Under the pieces are notes generated by a model. That model ran no database searches and was not told the DNA's origin. It saw only the letters and a program-made list of their open reading frames with translations. 64,000 nucleotides of DNA, taken from Streptomyces sp. Ag109_O5-10 (GTDB lineage: Bacteria > Actinomycetota > Actinomycetes > Streptomycetales > Streptomycetaceae). The stretch is from assembly GCF_900105755.1 (NCBI RefSeq), contig NZ_FNTQ01000001.1, forward strand, positions 3,100,001 to 3,164,000, read 5' to 3'. Each line of letters begins with the position of its first letter. The stretch's first letter is position 1. Below are positions 1-8,841 of the stretch, piece by piece. A program made the translations under genes and the position numbers.

Positions 1-1019
1 CAGGTCTCGTCGAACTCCTTCTCGCCCTGTTCGAGGATCGAGGCGAGGTAGGAGGCGGCGCACTTGGAGGCGGAGTTGGAGCCCTGGCCGGTGATCGGGT
101 CGTTGGCGACGACGACGTCCGCGACGCCGAGGACCAGCCCGCCGCCGGGGAGGCGGCCGATCGGGTTGCGGACGGTGGGGGCGTAGCGGCCGGCGAGGGT
201 GCCGCCGGCGTCGGTCAGTTCGGCCTTGGTGGCCCGCGCGTGCTCCCAGGGCGTGTACCGCTCCATGAGTTCCAGGGTCAGGGAGAGGTGCTCCGAGGGG
301 TCCTTGACGCCGTTGAAGACGTCCAGCGGGCCGCCGGGTATGCCCTCCCAGAAGAGGATGTCGGCGGGTCCCGAGGTGGTCAGGGTCGGCATGACGAAGA
401 GTTCGCCGACGCCGGGGACCAGGTTGCAGCGGACCGCGTAGAAGTCCGGGTGCTCGGGGCGGGGGCCGAGCCCGTGGACGTAGGAGACGGCCAGCGCCCG
501 CTGCGGCTCGCTGTACGGCGAGCGGGAGGCGTCGCGGCCGAACATCTGGACCAGCTCGCCCTTGCCGGCCGAGACCAGCACCAGGTCGTAGGTGCGGGCG
601 AAGTAGTCGAGGTCGCCGACCGCCGCGCCGTGGATGACCAGCTGCCCGCCGCGCTGCGCGAACGTCTCCATCCAGCCGGCCATCTTCACCCGCTGGTCGA
701 CCGACTGCGCGTACCCGTCGAGCCTGCCCACCCAGTCGATGGCGCGGGCCGCGGGACCCTCGCCCCAGGAGCCGGGGGCCGCGACCGAGACGCCGAGTCC
801 TTCGATCTTCGGGGCCTGGGACTCCCAGAAGTTCAGCTGGAGATCGCGCTCGTGCTGCAGTGCCGTGTGGAACATGCACTGCGTCGACATGACCCGGCCG
901 GAGCGGATCTCGTCCGCGGTCCGGTTCGACATCAGGGTGACCTCGTAGCCGTGCGACTGGAGGCCGAGGGCGAGCTGGAGACCGGCCTGGCCGGCCCCCA
1001 CGACGAGTATCTTCCGCAT
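1..1019 (-). CDS. StyA-like FAD-dependent monooxygenase, C-terminus off the window
   Basis: The visible 339 residues begin with a dinucleotide-binding beta-alpha-beta fold (VVGAGQAG, Gly8, Gly10, Gly13) and later carry GGGLVLGVADVV and NDPITGQGSN, the pattern of flavoprotein hydroxylases that bind FAD at both ends. Overall it looks like the StyA group (styrene monooxygenase oxygenase component), which usually works with a separate flavin reductase; no reductase is visible here. The substrate cannot be read from sequence. Start ATG at 1019 follows AGGAG about 10 nt upstream. It lies 41 nt downstream of cvnD on the same strand, so it is probably the last or a later gene of the conservon operon. 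StyA proteins are about 410-420 residues, so roughly 75 are missing at the window edge. Confidence 0.85.
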   Translation of the reverse strand, partial: MRKILVVGAGQAGLQLALGLQSHGYEVTLMSNRTADEIRSGRVMSTQCMFHTALQHERDLQLNFWESQAPKIEGLGVSVAAPGSWGEGPAARAIDWVGRLDGYAQSVDQRVKMAGWMETFAQRGGQLVIHGAAVGDLDYFARTYDLVLVSAGKGELVQMFGRDASRSPYSEPQRALAVSYVHGLGPRPEHPDFYAVRCNLVPGVGELFVMPTLTTSGPADILFWEGIPGGPLDVFNGVKDPSEHLSLTLELMERYTPWEHARATKAELTDAGGTLAGRYAPTVRNPIGRLPGGGLVLGVADVVVANDPITGQGSNSASKCAASYLASILEQGEKEFDET

Positions 1020-1060
1020 GCGGTGGTGGCTCCTAAGGGTTCAGAAGATCTACCCGGGTG

Positions 1061-1696
1061 CTACTCGGGAGTTTCGTCCAGCGCGTGGGCGACCAGGGAC
1101 AGCAGCGTCTCGATGGCCGAGATCCGACGGCGGGCGTCCATGATCATTACAGGTATGTGCGGCGGGATCGTCAACGCCTCCCGCACGTCCTCGGGTTCGA
1201 AGCGCTCGCTGCCGTCGAAGTGGTTGACCGCGACGACGTACGGCAGCCCGCAGCTCTCGAAGTAGTCCAGCGCCGGGAAGCAGTCCTTCAGGCGCCGGGT
1301 GTCCGCGAGGACGACGGCGCCGATCGCGCCGCGCACCAGGTCGTCCCACATGAACCAGAACCGCTGCTGGCCCGGCGTGCCGAACAGGTAGAGCACCAGG
1401 TCGTCGTCGAGCGTGATGCGGCCGAAGTCCATGGCCACGGTGGTGGTCAGCTTGCCGGGCGTGGCGGTGAGGTCGTCGGTCTCCTCGCTCGCCTCGGTCA
1501 TCAGCGCCTCGGTCTGCAGGGGCGTGATCTCCGAGACGGCGGTGACCAGCGTGGTCTTGCCGACGCCGAAGCCGCCCGCCACGACTATCTTCGTCGCGAT
1601 GGGGGCCCGGCTGCGGTCCGTCTGCCAGGACCGCGGCTGCTCCTCCTCGTCGAGGAGCGGGTCGACGCCGGTGGCGTCAGAGACGGCGTAGTCCAC
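1061..1696 (-). CDS. cvnD: Conservon small GTPase-like protein CvnD
   Basis: A 211-residue Ras/MglA-like GTPase. The P-loop GGFGVGKT is at residues 41-48, a switch II-like FGTPGQQRF follows, and NHFD occupies the NKxD base-recognition position. In conservons this protein binds GTP and works with the CvnA-C membrane complex, by analogy with a GPCR-G-protein switch. Start GTG at 1696 has GGAAAGG upstream and overlaps the end of cvnC by 20 bp, so translation is probably coupled. The N-terminal 35 residues are acidic and probably disordered. Numbering of this conservon within the genome cannot be decided from the window. Confidence 0.95.
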   Translation of the reverse strand: MDYAVSDATGVDPLLDEEEQPRSWQTDRSRAPIATKIVVAGGFGVGKTTLVTAVSEITPLQTEALMTEASEETDDLTATPGKLTTTVAMDFGRITLDDDLVLYLFGTPGQQRFWFMWDDLVRGAIGAVVLADTRRLKDCFPALDYFESCGLPYVVAVNHFDGSERFEPEDVREALTIPPHIPVMIMDARRRISAIETLLSLVAHALDETPE

Positions 1697-2099
1697 TCAG
1701 CACCCTTTCCAGCAGAGCGCGGTCCGGGCGGCCGACGCCGTGCCCGGTACCGGTTCCGTACACACGGATCTTTCCCTGGTCCGCGAGGTCGCTGAGCAGG
1801 ACCCGGACCACGCCGAGCGGCATCTTCAGCAGCGCGGCGATCTCGGCCACCGTCCGCATGCGGCGGCACAGTTCGACGATGGCCTGCATCTCGGGCATCA
1901 CCCGGGTGCTGAGGGAACCATTCGTCAGTTCCTTGCGCTCCTCCGGGGCCTCGAGGGCCGCCACGAAGGTCTCCACCAGGAGGACGTGACCGAAGCGGGT
2001 ACGGCCGCCGGTGAGCGAGTAGGGGCGGACGCGGGCGGGTTTGCGGTCGCCGCCGCGTACCGGGAGGTTCTGCCCGCGGTTCTTCGGCGCGCTGCTCAT
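1677..2099 (-). CDS. cvnC: Conservon protein CvnC (DUF742)
   Basis: A 140-residue DUF742 protein with a winged-helix-like C-terminal half: an alpha-helical segment with TVAEIAALLKMPLGVVRVLL is followed by a GKIRVYGTG wing. The basic N-terminus (to about residue 30) is likely disordered. In conservons CvnC associates with CvnB and CvnD near the sensor CvnA. The ATG at 2099 overlaps the cvnB stop as ATGA, so I chose it over longer in-frame extensions into cvnB. The conserved core PYSLTGGRT is typical of the family. The gene is the third cistron of an overlapping operon. Confidence 0.93.
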   Translation of the reverse strand: MSSAPKNRGQNLPVRGGDRKPARVRPYSLTGGRTRFGHVLLVETFVAALEAPEERKELTNGSLSTRVMPEMQAIVELCRRMRTVAEIAALLKMPLGVVRVLLSDLADQGKIRVYGTGTGHGVGRPDRALLERVLSGLRRL

Positions 2100-2599
2100 C
2101 GGCCGCTCCTCGTCGCGTCGGCCTCTAGGGACTTGCGCAGCTCGGTGCGCAGTTCGGGGGTGAGGACGTGGCCGGCGCGGCCGACGAACAGTGCCATGTG
2201 ATACGCCACCACGCTCATGTCGCACTCCGCGCTGCCGTGCACGCCCAGCAGCGAGCCGTCGCTGATCGACATCACGAAGAGGCTGCCCTCGTCCATCGCG
2301 ACCATCGTGTGCTTGACCGGGCCGGAGTCCATCAGCCGGGCGGCGCCGATGGTCAGGCTGCCGATGCCGGAGACGATGGTGGCGAGGTCGGCGGAGGAGC
2401 CGCGGGGACCCTTGCGCTTCCCGCCCTGCGCCTCGCGGGCCTCCTGGTTCCGGCTGGTGTCCGAGGAGAGCAGGAGCAGTCCGTCGGAGGAGACCACGGC
2501 GACCGACTGGATCCCGGGCACCTCCTCGACGAGGTTGCTCAGCAGCCAGTGCAGGTTGCGGGCCTCACTGCTCAGTCCGAAGGTACTGGGCGCGGTCAA
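2096..2599 (-). CDS. cvnB: Conservon roadblock/LC7 protein CvnB
   Basis: A 167-residue roadblock/LC7 protein. The typical start LHWLLSNLVEEVPGIQSVAVV is followed by SSDGLLLLSS and the MVAMDEGSLFVMSISDGSLLGV strand pair. Such proteins dimerise and act as regulators or scaffolds for MglA-like GTPases, here CvnD. The frame starts at a TTG (2599) that overlaps the cvnA stop as TTGA and sits 6 nt after GGAGG, which makes this unusual start credible. A 20-residue stretch rich in basic residues (about 55-70, with KRKGPRG) interrupts the domain and is probably a loop. Confidence 0.93.
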   Translation of the reverse strand: MTAPSTFGLSSEARNLHWLLSNLVEEVPGIQSVAVVSSDGLLLLSSDTSRNQEAREAQGGKRKGPRGSSADLATIVSGIGSLTIGAARLMDSGPVKHTMVAMDEGSLFVMSISDGSLLGVHGSAECDMSVVAYHMALFVGRAGHVLTPELRTELRKSLEADATRSGR

Positions 2600-5500
2600 C
2601 TGCTTGCCTCCTCGGATGTGCCCCCCGTGGCTTCTTCGGATACGGCTGTACCGGGCACGGCCCGTACGGTGCTCGGCACCTGGTTCTGGCCGGTCTGCTC
2701 GGCGATCTCCGCCTCGACGTCACGCCGTCCGGCGTCGGCGCCCCGGCGGAAGCCGCCGAGCCTGCGGCGGAGGGCGTCCGCGTCGACGCCGGTGCTGCGC
2801 TGGCGGGGTGCCGGGGCGGGAGCGGTGATCCTGGGGGTCCGCTTGGGGAGGCCCTTGCTGGTGACCTCGTCCTCGGCGTCAGCGTCGTCGTCGGCCTCGG
2901 CCTCGGCGGTCGCGGGCAGGGGCAGCGGGCGGGAGTGCTCCTCGGCTACGCCGAAGCCGTTCCCACCCGCACCATCCATGCTGGCCAGGTCAGGTGCGGC
3001 CGGCCTCGGCGGGGCGTACTCACCGTCGGCTGCCGCGGGTTGCGGACGCGCGTGGTGCTCGGCGTCCGCGGACTGCGGCTTGGGCCAGTCGTCGTCCTCG
3101 CCCCGCCGACGCCGCGGCCGGTCCTCGTCCTCGGCACTCAGCGACCCGGGCCAGTCGTCACCCTCGGCCCGCCGGCGCCGCGGCCGGATCTCGGCGTCGG
3201 TGGGGTGCGTCCACTCCTCGGCGGCACCGGCCGGCGTCCGCTCCTCGCCGGGAACGGTCCGTGGCCGCGGCTCGGTCTCCCCGGTCGGCCGGAGATCCTG
3301 TTCCGTGAGCGGGACCAGCAGCTCCATCGTGGTCTCGGCCGGCGTCTCCGCCGGTGCCTTCGGCCGCGCGCTGGGCTCGGCGTCCTCGTTCTTCGGCGCC
3401 GGCGCCTGCTCGTGGGCGGGCTGTTCGTCGGCCGCGCGCACCGCGTTCTCCGCCAGCGTCACCAGCGGGTCGCCGGACGCCGAGCGACCGTACAGGACGT
3501 TGGAGTTGACCTCGGCGTCCGCGCCGGGCAGGGAGAAGGCGTGGGCGCCGGCCGAGCTGGTCGCGGGTGCGGGGACCGTGGTCCGCGGGGCCTGGGCCAG
3601 CAGCGGCTGGGGCAGGACCACGACCGCCGCCACCCCGCCCTGCTTCTGCTCGCGCAGCTGGACGCGGACGCCGTGCCGGTGGGCGAGGCGGGCCACCACG
3701 TAGAGGCCGAGGCCGAGACCGCCCTCGCCCTCCTGGTCGTAGGGCGACTCGGGGTCGAACTCGGCGAGGCGGCCGTTGAGGCGGACCATGCGGTCGGCGG
3801 TCATGCCGATGCCCTCGTCCTGGACGGAGAGCATGACCTCGCCGCTCTCCAGCAGCCAGCCGGAGATCTCGACGGGGACGTCGGGCGGGGAGGACGCGGT
3901 GGCGTTCTCCATGAGCTCGGCGAGGAGGTGGGAGAGGTCGTCGGCCGCGAAACCGGCCACGTGCGCGTGCGGGGGCAGGGCGGCGATCCGGACCCGCTCG
4001 TAGCGCTCGATCTCGCTGACCGCCGCCCGGACGACGTCCACCAGCGGGATCGGGCCCGCGTGCTGCTGGACGTGTTCGGTGCCGGCGAGGACCAGGAGGT
4101 TCTCGCTGTGGCGGCGCATGACCGTGGCGAAGTGGTCGAGCTTGAAGAGGGTCGACAGGCGCTCGGGGTCCTGCTCGCGCTCCTCCAGGGTCTCGATCAC
4201 GGCGAGCTGGCGCTCCACCAGGCCGAGCGTGCGCAGCGCCAGGTTGACGAACGTGCCGCCGATGCTGGAGCGCAGCCGCTCCAGCTGGGCGGCGGCGTCG
4301 GTGAGCTCGGCGCGCAGCTCCTCGCGGGCCTCGGCCATCTTCTGGCGCTGGCCGACCAGGTGCTTGCGGTCCGTCTCCAGGGTGGCGATCCGGTCGTAGA
4401 GTCCGGCGGCGTGCGCGTGCAGGGCGTTGACGGAACGGACGACCTGCGCGAACTCGTCGTTGCGGCCGGTGAAGGTGATCGGTTCCTCGGTGCGCGGGTC
4501 CTCGGCCCCGGCGAGGCGGGCCGAGCCCCGGCGGAGCACGGAGAGGGGGCGGGTGAGGGAGCGGGCCATGGCCGTGGCGATGCCGACGGCGACCAGCATC
4601 AGGGCGCCGACCACGGCGACCCGGATCTCCAGCGCGTTGACGTCATCGTCGCGGAGCGCCGCGAGGTCCTTGGTGCGGTGGTCGTAGAGGGCCGACTCCG
4701 CGCCCCGCATCAGGTCGACCCGGGCGGAGAGCGCCGCGTCCAGCTTCTTGGTGCCGGTGGCGAGGTCGCCGTCGGAGAAGGTGGGCCGGTCGGTGAGGGC
4801 GGCCAGGTACTTGTCGGCGTCGTTGACGTCACCGCCGGTGACCGTGGAGTCGTACGAGTCGACCGCCGCCTTGGGCGCGGTGTCGCGGAAGTCGGCGAGG
4901 GCCGCGTCGGCGCGCAGCCTGGCCTGCTGGGCGGCGGCGGTGAGCGCGTCGCGCTGCTTCCTGTCGGCGCCGGAGGTGGTGGTGCTGGTGACGGGCAGGC
5001 CGGTGAGGGGGCTGATCGTGGTCTGGGTGGTGCTGGGGATGTTCAGGGCGGCCAGCAGCAGGCCCCTGGCGGCGGCGGACTGCTGGACGGCGGTGTCGAG
5101 TTCCGCGAGTGCGTAGGCGCCGGAGCCGGCCCTGGGGGGCATCTGCTCGGCCAGTTGTTCGGCGAGCCGGTGCAGTTCGGTGATGGTCGCCGAGTACGCC
5201 TGGTGCGCTTCGAGAGCGGTGCTCTGGCCGGTGAGGGCGGAGCGGCGGACGGCGGCGATGCCGTCGAGGTCGGTGCGCAGCCAGCCGGGGGCGTCGGTGC
5301 TCCCGCGCAGGTCCTCGACCTGGCGGTCGACGCGGGCGCTGCGGTCCTCCGAGGGTGCCTTGGACTTGGGGCGGCCGGCCGCGATGTAGGAGGTGACCTC
5401 GTCGCGCTCGTCGGCGAGCGAGTTGGCGAGGGCCAGCGCGTCCTGGGTGCGGCCGGACAGGGTCACCAGGTCCTGGGAGTCGCTCAGCTGCCCGGAGGCG

Positions 5501-5679
5501 GTGAGCAGGGCGGGTGCTCCGGCGCCCGCGACGGCCGCGGCGACCACGGCCACGGCCACGATCAGCCGGGTGCGGACGTGCTTGGGGCGGCCGGTGCCCA
5601 CGGGAGCCGCGGCGCCCGTTTCGGAGGCCGTCTTCTTGCCTGTGCGCCGAGGCCGCGTCTTCTGCACCGGTGCTCGCAT
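2596..5679 (-). CDS. cvnA: Conservon sensor histidine kinase-like protein CvnA
   Basis: A 1027-residue membrane sensor. A basic N-terminus precedes TM1 (about residues 39-60), a large extracytoplasmic nitrate-sensor-like helical domain (about 62-345) and TM2 (about 348-370). HAMP and coiled coil follow (about 370-470), then a GHKL ATPase with an N-box ELMENAT, DEGIGM and GGLGLGLYVV. No clear phospho-acceptor His box is visible, as is common in CvnA. The last 330 residues are acidic, Arg/Pro-rich and probably disordered, with several near-repeats of a DAEIRPRRRR-type motif. It heads the operon cvnA-B-C-D-monooxygenase. The ATG at 5679 follows GAGG closely, so the precise start is uncertain. 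Confidence 0.93.
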   Translation of the reverse strand: MRAPVQKTRPRRTGKKTASETGAAAPVGTGRPKHVRTRLIVAVAVVAAAVAGAGAPALLTASGQLSDSQDLVTLSGRTQDALALANSLADERDEVTSYIAAGRPKSKAPSEDRSARVDRQVEDLRGSTDAPGWLRTDLDGIAAVRRSALTGQSTALEAHQAYSATITELHRLAEQLAEQMPPRAGSGAYALAELDTAVQQSAAARGLLLAALNIPSTTQTTISPLTGLPVTSTTTSGADRKQRDALTAAAQQARLRADAALADFRDTAPKAAVDSYDSTVTGGDVNDADKYLAALTDRPTFSDGDLATGTKKLDAALSARVDLMRGAESALYDHRTKDLAALRDDDVNALEIRVAVVGALMLVAVGIATAMARSLTRPLSVLRRGSARLAGAEDPRTEEPITFTGRNDEFAQVVRSVNALHAHAAGLYDRIATLETDRKHLVGQRQKMAEAREELRAELTDAAAQLERLRSSIGGTFVNLALRTLGLVERQLAVIETLEEREQDPERLSTLFKLDHFATVMRRHSENLLVLAGTEHVQQHAGPIPLVDVVRAAVSEIERYERVRIAALPPHAHVAGFAADDLSHLLAELMENATASSPPDVPVEISGWLLESGEVMLSVQDEGIGMTADRMVRLNGRLAEFDPESPYDQEGEGGLGLGLYVVARLAHRHGVRVQLREQKQGGVAAVVVLPQPLLAQAPRTTVPAPATSSAGAHAFSLPGADAEVNSNVLYGRSASGDPLVTLAENAVRAADEQPAHEQAPAPKNEDAEPSARPKAPAETPAETTMELLVPLTEQDLRPTGETEPRPRTVPGEERTPAGAAEEWTHPTDAEIRPRRRRAEGDDWPGSLSAEDEDRPRRRRGEDDDWPKPQSADAEHHARPQPAAADGEYAPPRPAAPDLASMDGAGGNGFGVAEEHSRPLPLPATAEAEADDDADAEDEVTSKGLPKRTPRITAPAPAPRQRSTGVDADALRRRLGGFRRGADAGRRDVEAEIAEQTGQNQVPSTVRAVPGTAVSEEATGGTSEEASS

Positions 5680-6064
5680 TCCTCAACTCGTGTACCCAAG
5701 GGGGTTGGGTGTCACCCCGTCATAGTCCCCGGCATTTCGGTGCCAAGTGGTGCCTGCACCCGTTTCGTACGGTCCCCGACCCTCCCAGCGCCGATGGGCA
5801 GTGGTCTCACATCACTCCACCCGCCACCCGAAGGAGTGAACATCGGAGGGGAGTTGGCGGGCAAGTTCCGGCGGACTGTGCGGGGCCCCTTTCCGGCTGG
5901 CCGGTTGGACGCGGACGGCGGGCTTTGACAGGATTCGCCGCCGCAGCTTCCCGGAGTGCGCCATTCCACCCCAAATCAGGCGGCTGACCTGCGATACCGC
6001 ACCAATTCCCGGGTGGTTGCCAGCCTTTGGTGAAGCCTGTGGAGGGGTCGTGCAGACTGGCCGA
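5680..6064. other. Divergent promoter region between cvnA and the PP2C gene
   Basis: No gene is supported in these 385 bases. The interval must hold the conservon promoter (minus) and the phosphatase promoter (plus). A short inverted motif CCCAAGGGGGTTGGG lies just upstream of cvnA (about 5694-5708). I cannot assign convincing -35/-10 pairs. Confidence 0.5.
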
Positions 6065-6853
6065 ATGCGTACTGAAGTCGTTTCGGAACCCGGCGCCCCC
6101 GACCGCCCCAACGAGGACTTCGCCGGTATAGGACTTCCCGCCTCGGGGCAGGGGGGTTGCGCGATCGTCCTGGACGGGGTCACCCCGCCGCGGGACGGCA
6201 CCGGATGTCTGCATTCCGTCCACTGGTTCACCACACGGCTGGGCGGCGCCCTGACCGAACTGACCGTTTCGCGAGGAGATCTGACGCTGCGGGAGATCCT
6301 CGAACAGGCGATCGCACGCACAGCCGTCGCACATGGTGACACCTGTGACCTTTCTCACCCGCGCACCCCTCAGGCGACGGTCGTGCTCGCCCGCTGGTCC
6401 GCGGAGACCGTGGAGTTCCTCGTCCTGTCCGACTCGGCGCTGCTCCTGAGGTCGCCCGACGGCACGGTCACCCCGGTCCTGGACGACCGGCTCGACCGGG
6501 TGCCGCGCGCCTCGCTGGCCTCGGACGCGATCGCCGACGCCACGGTCCGCAACAAGGAGGGCGGCTTCTTCACGGCCGCCGCCGATCCCTCGGTGGCCGC
6601 CCGCGCGGTCACCGGGACGGTGCCCCGCGCCGAGGTCCGGGCGCTGGCCGCGCTCACGGACGGGGCGACCCGCTGGACGGAGAAGTTCCGGGAGGGCGAC
6701 TGGGCGGCCCTCCTCGACGTCGTACGCAAGGAGGGCGCGGGGGCCCTGGTCGGCCGAGTGCGAGAGCTGGAGGCGGCCGACAGGGAGGAACGGGTGTTCC
6801 TGCGGCGGAGCAAGACGCACGACGACGCGACGGTGGTGTACGTCGAACTGTGA
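6065..6853 (+). CDS. PP2C-family protein phosphatase-like protein
   Basis: A 262-residue protein with PP2C landmarks. RPNEDFAG near residue 15 and IVLDGVTP near 38 hold the metal-binding Asp residues, LTDGATR lies near 200, and HDDATVVYVEL is at the C-terminus. It would remove phosphate from Ser/Thr residues in a Mn2+/Mg2+-dependent way. It has no TM segment or extra domain. The ATG at 6065 was chosen because it starts the conserved MRTEVVSEPG segment. It has no strong SD, but a CAGACT hexamer 7 nt upstream could serve a leaderless transcript. It is convergent with the MarR gene and divergent from the conservon. Confidence 0.85.
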   Translation: MRTEVVSEPGAPDRPNEDFAGIGLPASGQGGCAIVLDGVTPPRDGTGCLHSVHWFTTRLGGALTELTVSRGDLTLREILEQAIARTAVAHGDTCDLSHPRTPQATVVLARWSAETVEFLVLSDSALLLRSPDGTVTPVLDDRLDRVPRASLASDAIADATVRNKEGGFFTAAADPSVAARAVTGTVPRAEVRALAALTDGATRWTEKFREGDWAALLDVVRKEGAGALVGRVRELEAADREERVFLRRSKTHDDATVVYVEL

Positions 6854-6900
6854 GGCCCCAGGCGGTCCCGGCGGCCCCGCGGCCCCGGACGGACGGCCCG

Positions 6901-7050
6901 GTGGCGGCGGTCGCGGCCCGGGGGCGGCGGTCACGGCCCGGGGGCGGCGGTCGCTGTCCGGTGGCGGCGGTCGCGGCCCCGGGGGCCGGGGAGCCCGGAA
7001 GCCCGGAAGCCCGGGAGCCCGGGAGGTCCGGGGAGCCCGCAGGCGCGCAG
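6901..7050. repeat. GC-rich tandem repeats (20 bp x4, then 8-9 bp units)
   Basis: Four 20-bp units of the type GTGGCGGCGGTCGCGGCCCG run from 6901 to about 6980. They are followed by about six short units of the type GAAGCCCG up to about 7045. Because 20 is not a multiple of three, the array does not encode a repeated peptide. It lies between the convergent stops of the PP2C and MarR genes. Confidence 0.85.
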
Positions 7051-7078
7051 TTCAGGGGCCCGGAGGCCCGGAGGGGTG

Positions 7079-7570
7079 CTACTTCTCCATGACGCCGTTC
7101 AATTGGCTGAGCAGCCGGGCCAGTTCCGCGACCTCGGTGCGGTCCCAGTGGGCGAGCTGGCGGACGTAGCGGCCCCGGCGGGCCTCGCGGACCGTGCCGA
7201 CGCGGCGTCGGCCCTCGTCGGTGAGGGCGACCAGCCAGGCCCGCCCGTCGGCCGGGTCGGGCTCCCGGGCGATCAGGCCGAGCTCCTCCAGGGCGCGCAG
7301 CTGGCGGGACATGGTGGCCTTGCCGACGCCGACGTAGGCGGCCAGCTCGGTGGCGCGCTGGCCGCCGCACTCGTCGAGCCGTACGAGCAGCCCGTACGCG
7401 GCGGACTCCAGGTTGGGGTGGACCTCCCGGGCCATCTCCCCCTGGCTGGCCCGGGCGCGACGCAGCAGCACCGTCAACTCGCGTTCCAGGGCCAGGAACT
7501 CCTGGTCCGCGCCGCTTGGCGTCAACCCGGTGGCGGCGCGCCGTTCGTCCCGCTTCTCGTCCTCGTGCAC
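7079..7570 (-). CDS. MarR-family transcriptional regulator
   Basis: A 163-residue winged-helix regulator. The core includes the GLLVRLDECGGQRATELA helices, the recognition region VGKATMSRQLRALEELGLIARE, and the wing DPADGRAWLVALTDEGR, which is diagnostic of MarR. It probably represses a nearby or its own promoter in response to a small phenolic or oxidant ligand; the target is unknown. GTG at 7570 (VHEDEKRDE) was chosen because AGGGG lies about 7 nt upstream. An upstream TTG at 7615 is also open. The neighbour on the other side is a divergent muramidase. Confidence 0.9.
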   Translation of the reverse strand: MHEDEKRDERRAATGLTPSGADQEFLALERELTVLLRRARASQGEMAREVHPNLESAAYGLLVRLDECGGQRATELAAYVGVGKATMSRQLRALEELGLIAREPDPADGRAWLVALTDEGRRRVGTVREARRGRYVRQLAHWDRTEVAELARLLSQLNGVMEK

Positions 7571-7847
7571 GTCAGCACCCCTGATCGGTTTCGCAGTCCT
7601 GAAAGTTTCCGTCAAACGCCGTCATCGCCGCAGCTCGCCAAGTATTCCGCAGGCGTAGACCAACGGCAGCCTCCGGACCCCCTTCCCCGGCGGTCCGGAC
7701 GGTGCGTAGCGTCTGGAACCAGGCCATCGCTGGCATGCGCACGCCATTCGGTGGCGTCGTGCCGTGTGACACTGCGTCGTGTCGCGCCGCGCTGACCGAC
7801 CGCCTCTGGCATACCTGGGACCTCACCTCACCCCACGGAGGCACGTC

Positions 7848-8663
7848 ATGCCCGTGCACAGACCCGCCCCCACACTCCTGACCGGCCTACTGGCGCTGCT
7901 GCTCGCCGCGCTCTGCCCGGCCCCCGCCCACGCCGACACGTCCGGCCCGGCCGTCCCGGCCCGCGGCTCGGCGTACATGGGCATCGGCGTTCTGGCCCAC
8001 GACGGCCAGAACGGCACGCCCAGAACCGGCCTCGCCACCCAGACCGAAGGCGTCGACGTCGCCAGCTACCAGGGCGACGTCAACTGGTCGACCCTGCTGA
8101 GCAGCGGGGTCAGATGGGCGTACTCCAAGGCGACGGAAGGCACGTACTACACGAACCCCTCCTTCGCCCAGCAGTACAACGGCTCCTACGACGTCGGCAT
8201 GATCCGCGGCGCCTACCACTTCGCGACCCCGGACACCGCGGGCGGCGCCGCCCAGGCCGACTACTTCGTCGACCACGGCGGCGGCTGGTCGAAGGACGGC
8301 CGGACCCTTCCCGGCGTCCTCGACATCGAGTGGAACCCGTACGGCGCGGCCTGCTACGGCAAGTCCAAGAGCGGGATGGTCACCTGGATCACCGACTTCC
8401 TGAACCGGTACAAGGCCCGCACCGGCCGGGCCGCCGTCATCTACACGGCGACCAGCTGGTGGACCGACTGCACCGGCAACTACGGCGGCTTCGCCTCCGC
8501 CAACCCGCTGTGGATCGCCCGCTACGCCTCGGAGGTCGGCACGCTGCCGGCCGGCTGGTCGGCGTACACGATGTGGCAGTACACGTCGACCGGACCGACG
8601 GTCGGGGACCACGACAAGTTCAACGGGGCCGTCGACCGGGTGGTGGCGCTGGCCAACGGCTAG
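7848..8663 (+). CDS. Secreted GH25 muramidase (lysozyme)
   Basis: A 271-residue protein with a Sec signal peptide (about residues 1-29, cleavage after AHA). The GH25 domain starts at GVDVASYQGDVNW (Asp70) and contains GVLDIEWNP (Asp159, Glu161), the catalytic acid pair of Chalaropsis-type lysozymes. It cleaves the beta-1,4 MurNAc-GlcNAc bond of peptidoglycan, outside the cell. No separate wall-binding domain follows. Start ATG has GGAGG 7 nt upstream. The gene is monocistronic and followed by a hairpin shared with the convergent lon gene. Confidence 0.95.
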   Translation: MPVHRPAPTLLTGLLALLLAALCPAPAHADTSGPAVPARGSAYMGIGVLAHDGQNGTPRTGLATQTEGVDVASYQGDVNWSTLLSSGVRWAYSKATEGTYYTNPSFAQQYNGSYDVGMIRGAYHFATPDTAGGAAQADYFVDHGGGWSKDGRTLPGVLDIEWNPYGAACYGKSKSGMVTWITDFLNRYKARTGRAAVIYTATSWWTDCTGNYGGFASANPLWIARYASEVGTLPAGWSAYTMWQYTSTGPTVGDHDKFNGAVDRVVALANG

Positions 8664-8672
8664 GCGGTTCTG

Positions 8673-8746
8673 CAGCGCCCCTGGAGGGACGCTGGGGGCA
8701 CCCCCGGCCGAAGACTTCAGGAGGAACTGCGCGACCAGCCACGACA
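8673..8746 (+). repeat. Dispersed intergenic repeat, long form
   Basis: A copy of the window-wide repeat. GCGCCCCTGGAGGGACGC is followed by the insert GGGGGCACCCCCGGCCGAAG and the shared tail GGAACTGCGCGACCAGCCAC. It begins 10 nt after the muramidase stop. Confidence 0.8.
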
Positions 8747-8785
8747 GCGCCGCGGACGAACGCGGACGAACAATGGCACAGCACG

Positions 8786-8820
8786 AAGGCCCGGGCCCCC
8801 TCGCGGGGACCCGGGCCCTC
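8786..8820. terminator. Bidirectional hairpin between the muramidase gene and lon
   Basis: AGGCCCGGGCCC pairs with a facing GGACCCGGGCCCT around a short loop, in the 178-bp gap between two convergent genes. It has no long T-run, which is usual for streptomycete terminators. Confidence 0.7.
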
Positions 8821-8841
8821 TTCTGCATCCGGCAGCGTCCG

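Noticed and set aside
2935-5928. A long plus-strand open frame opposite cvnA
   Set aside because: Shadow of a high-GC gene; its peptide is a low-complexity Gly/Val/Arg pattern and has no family signature. cvnA has the domains and coupled neighbours.
6901-7050. GC-rich units as a CRISPR-like array
   Set aside because: Direct tandem units without unique spacers; period 20 and 8-9 bp.
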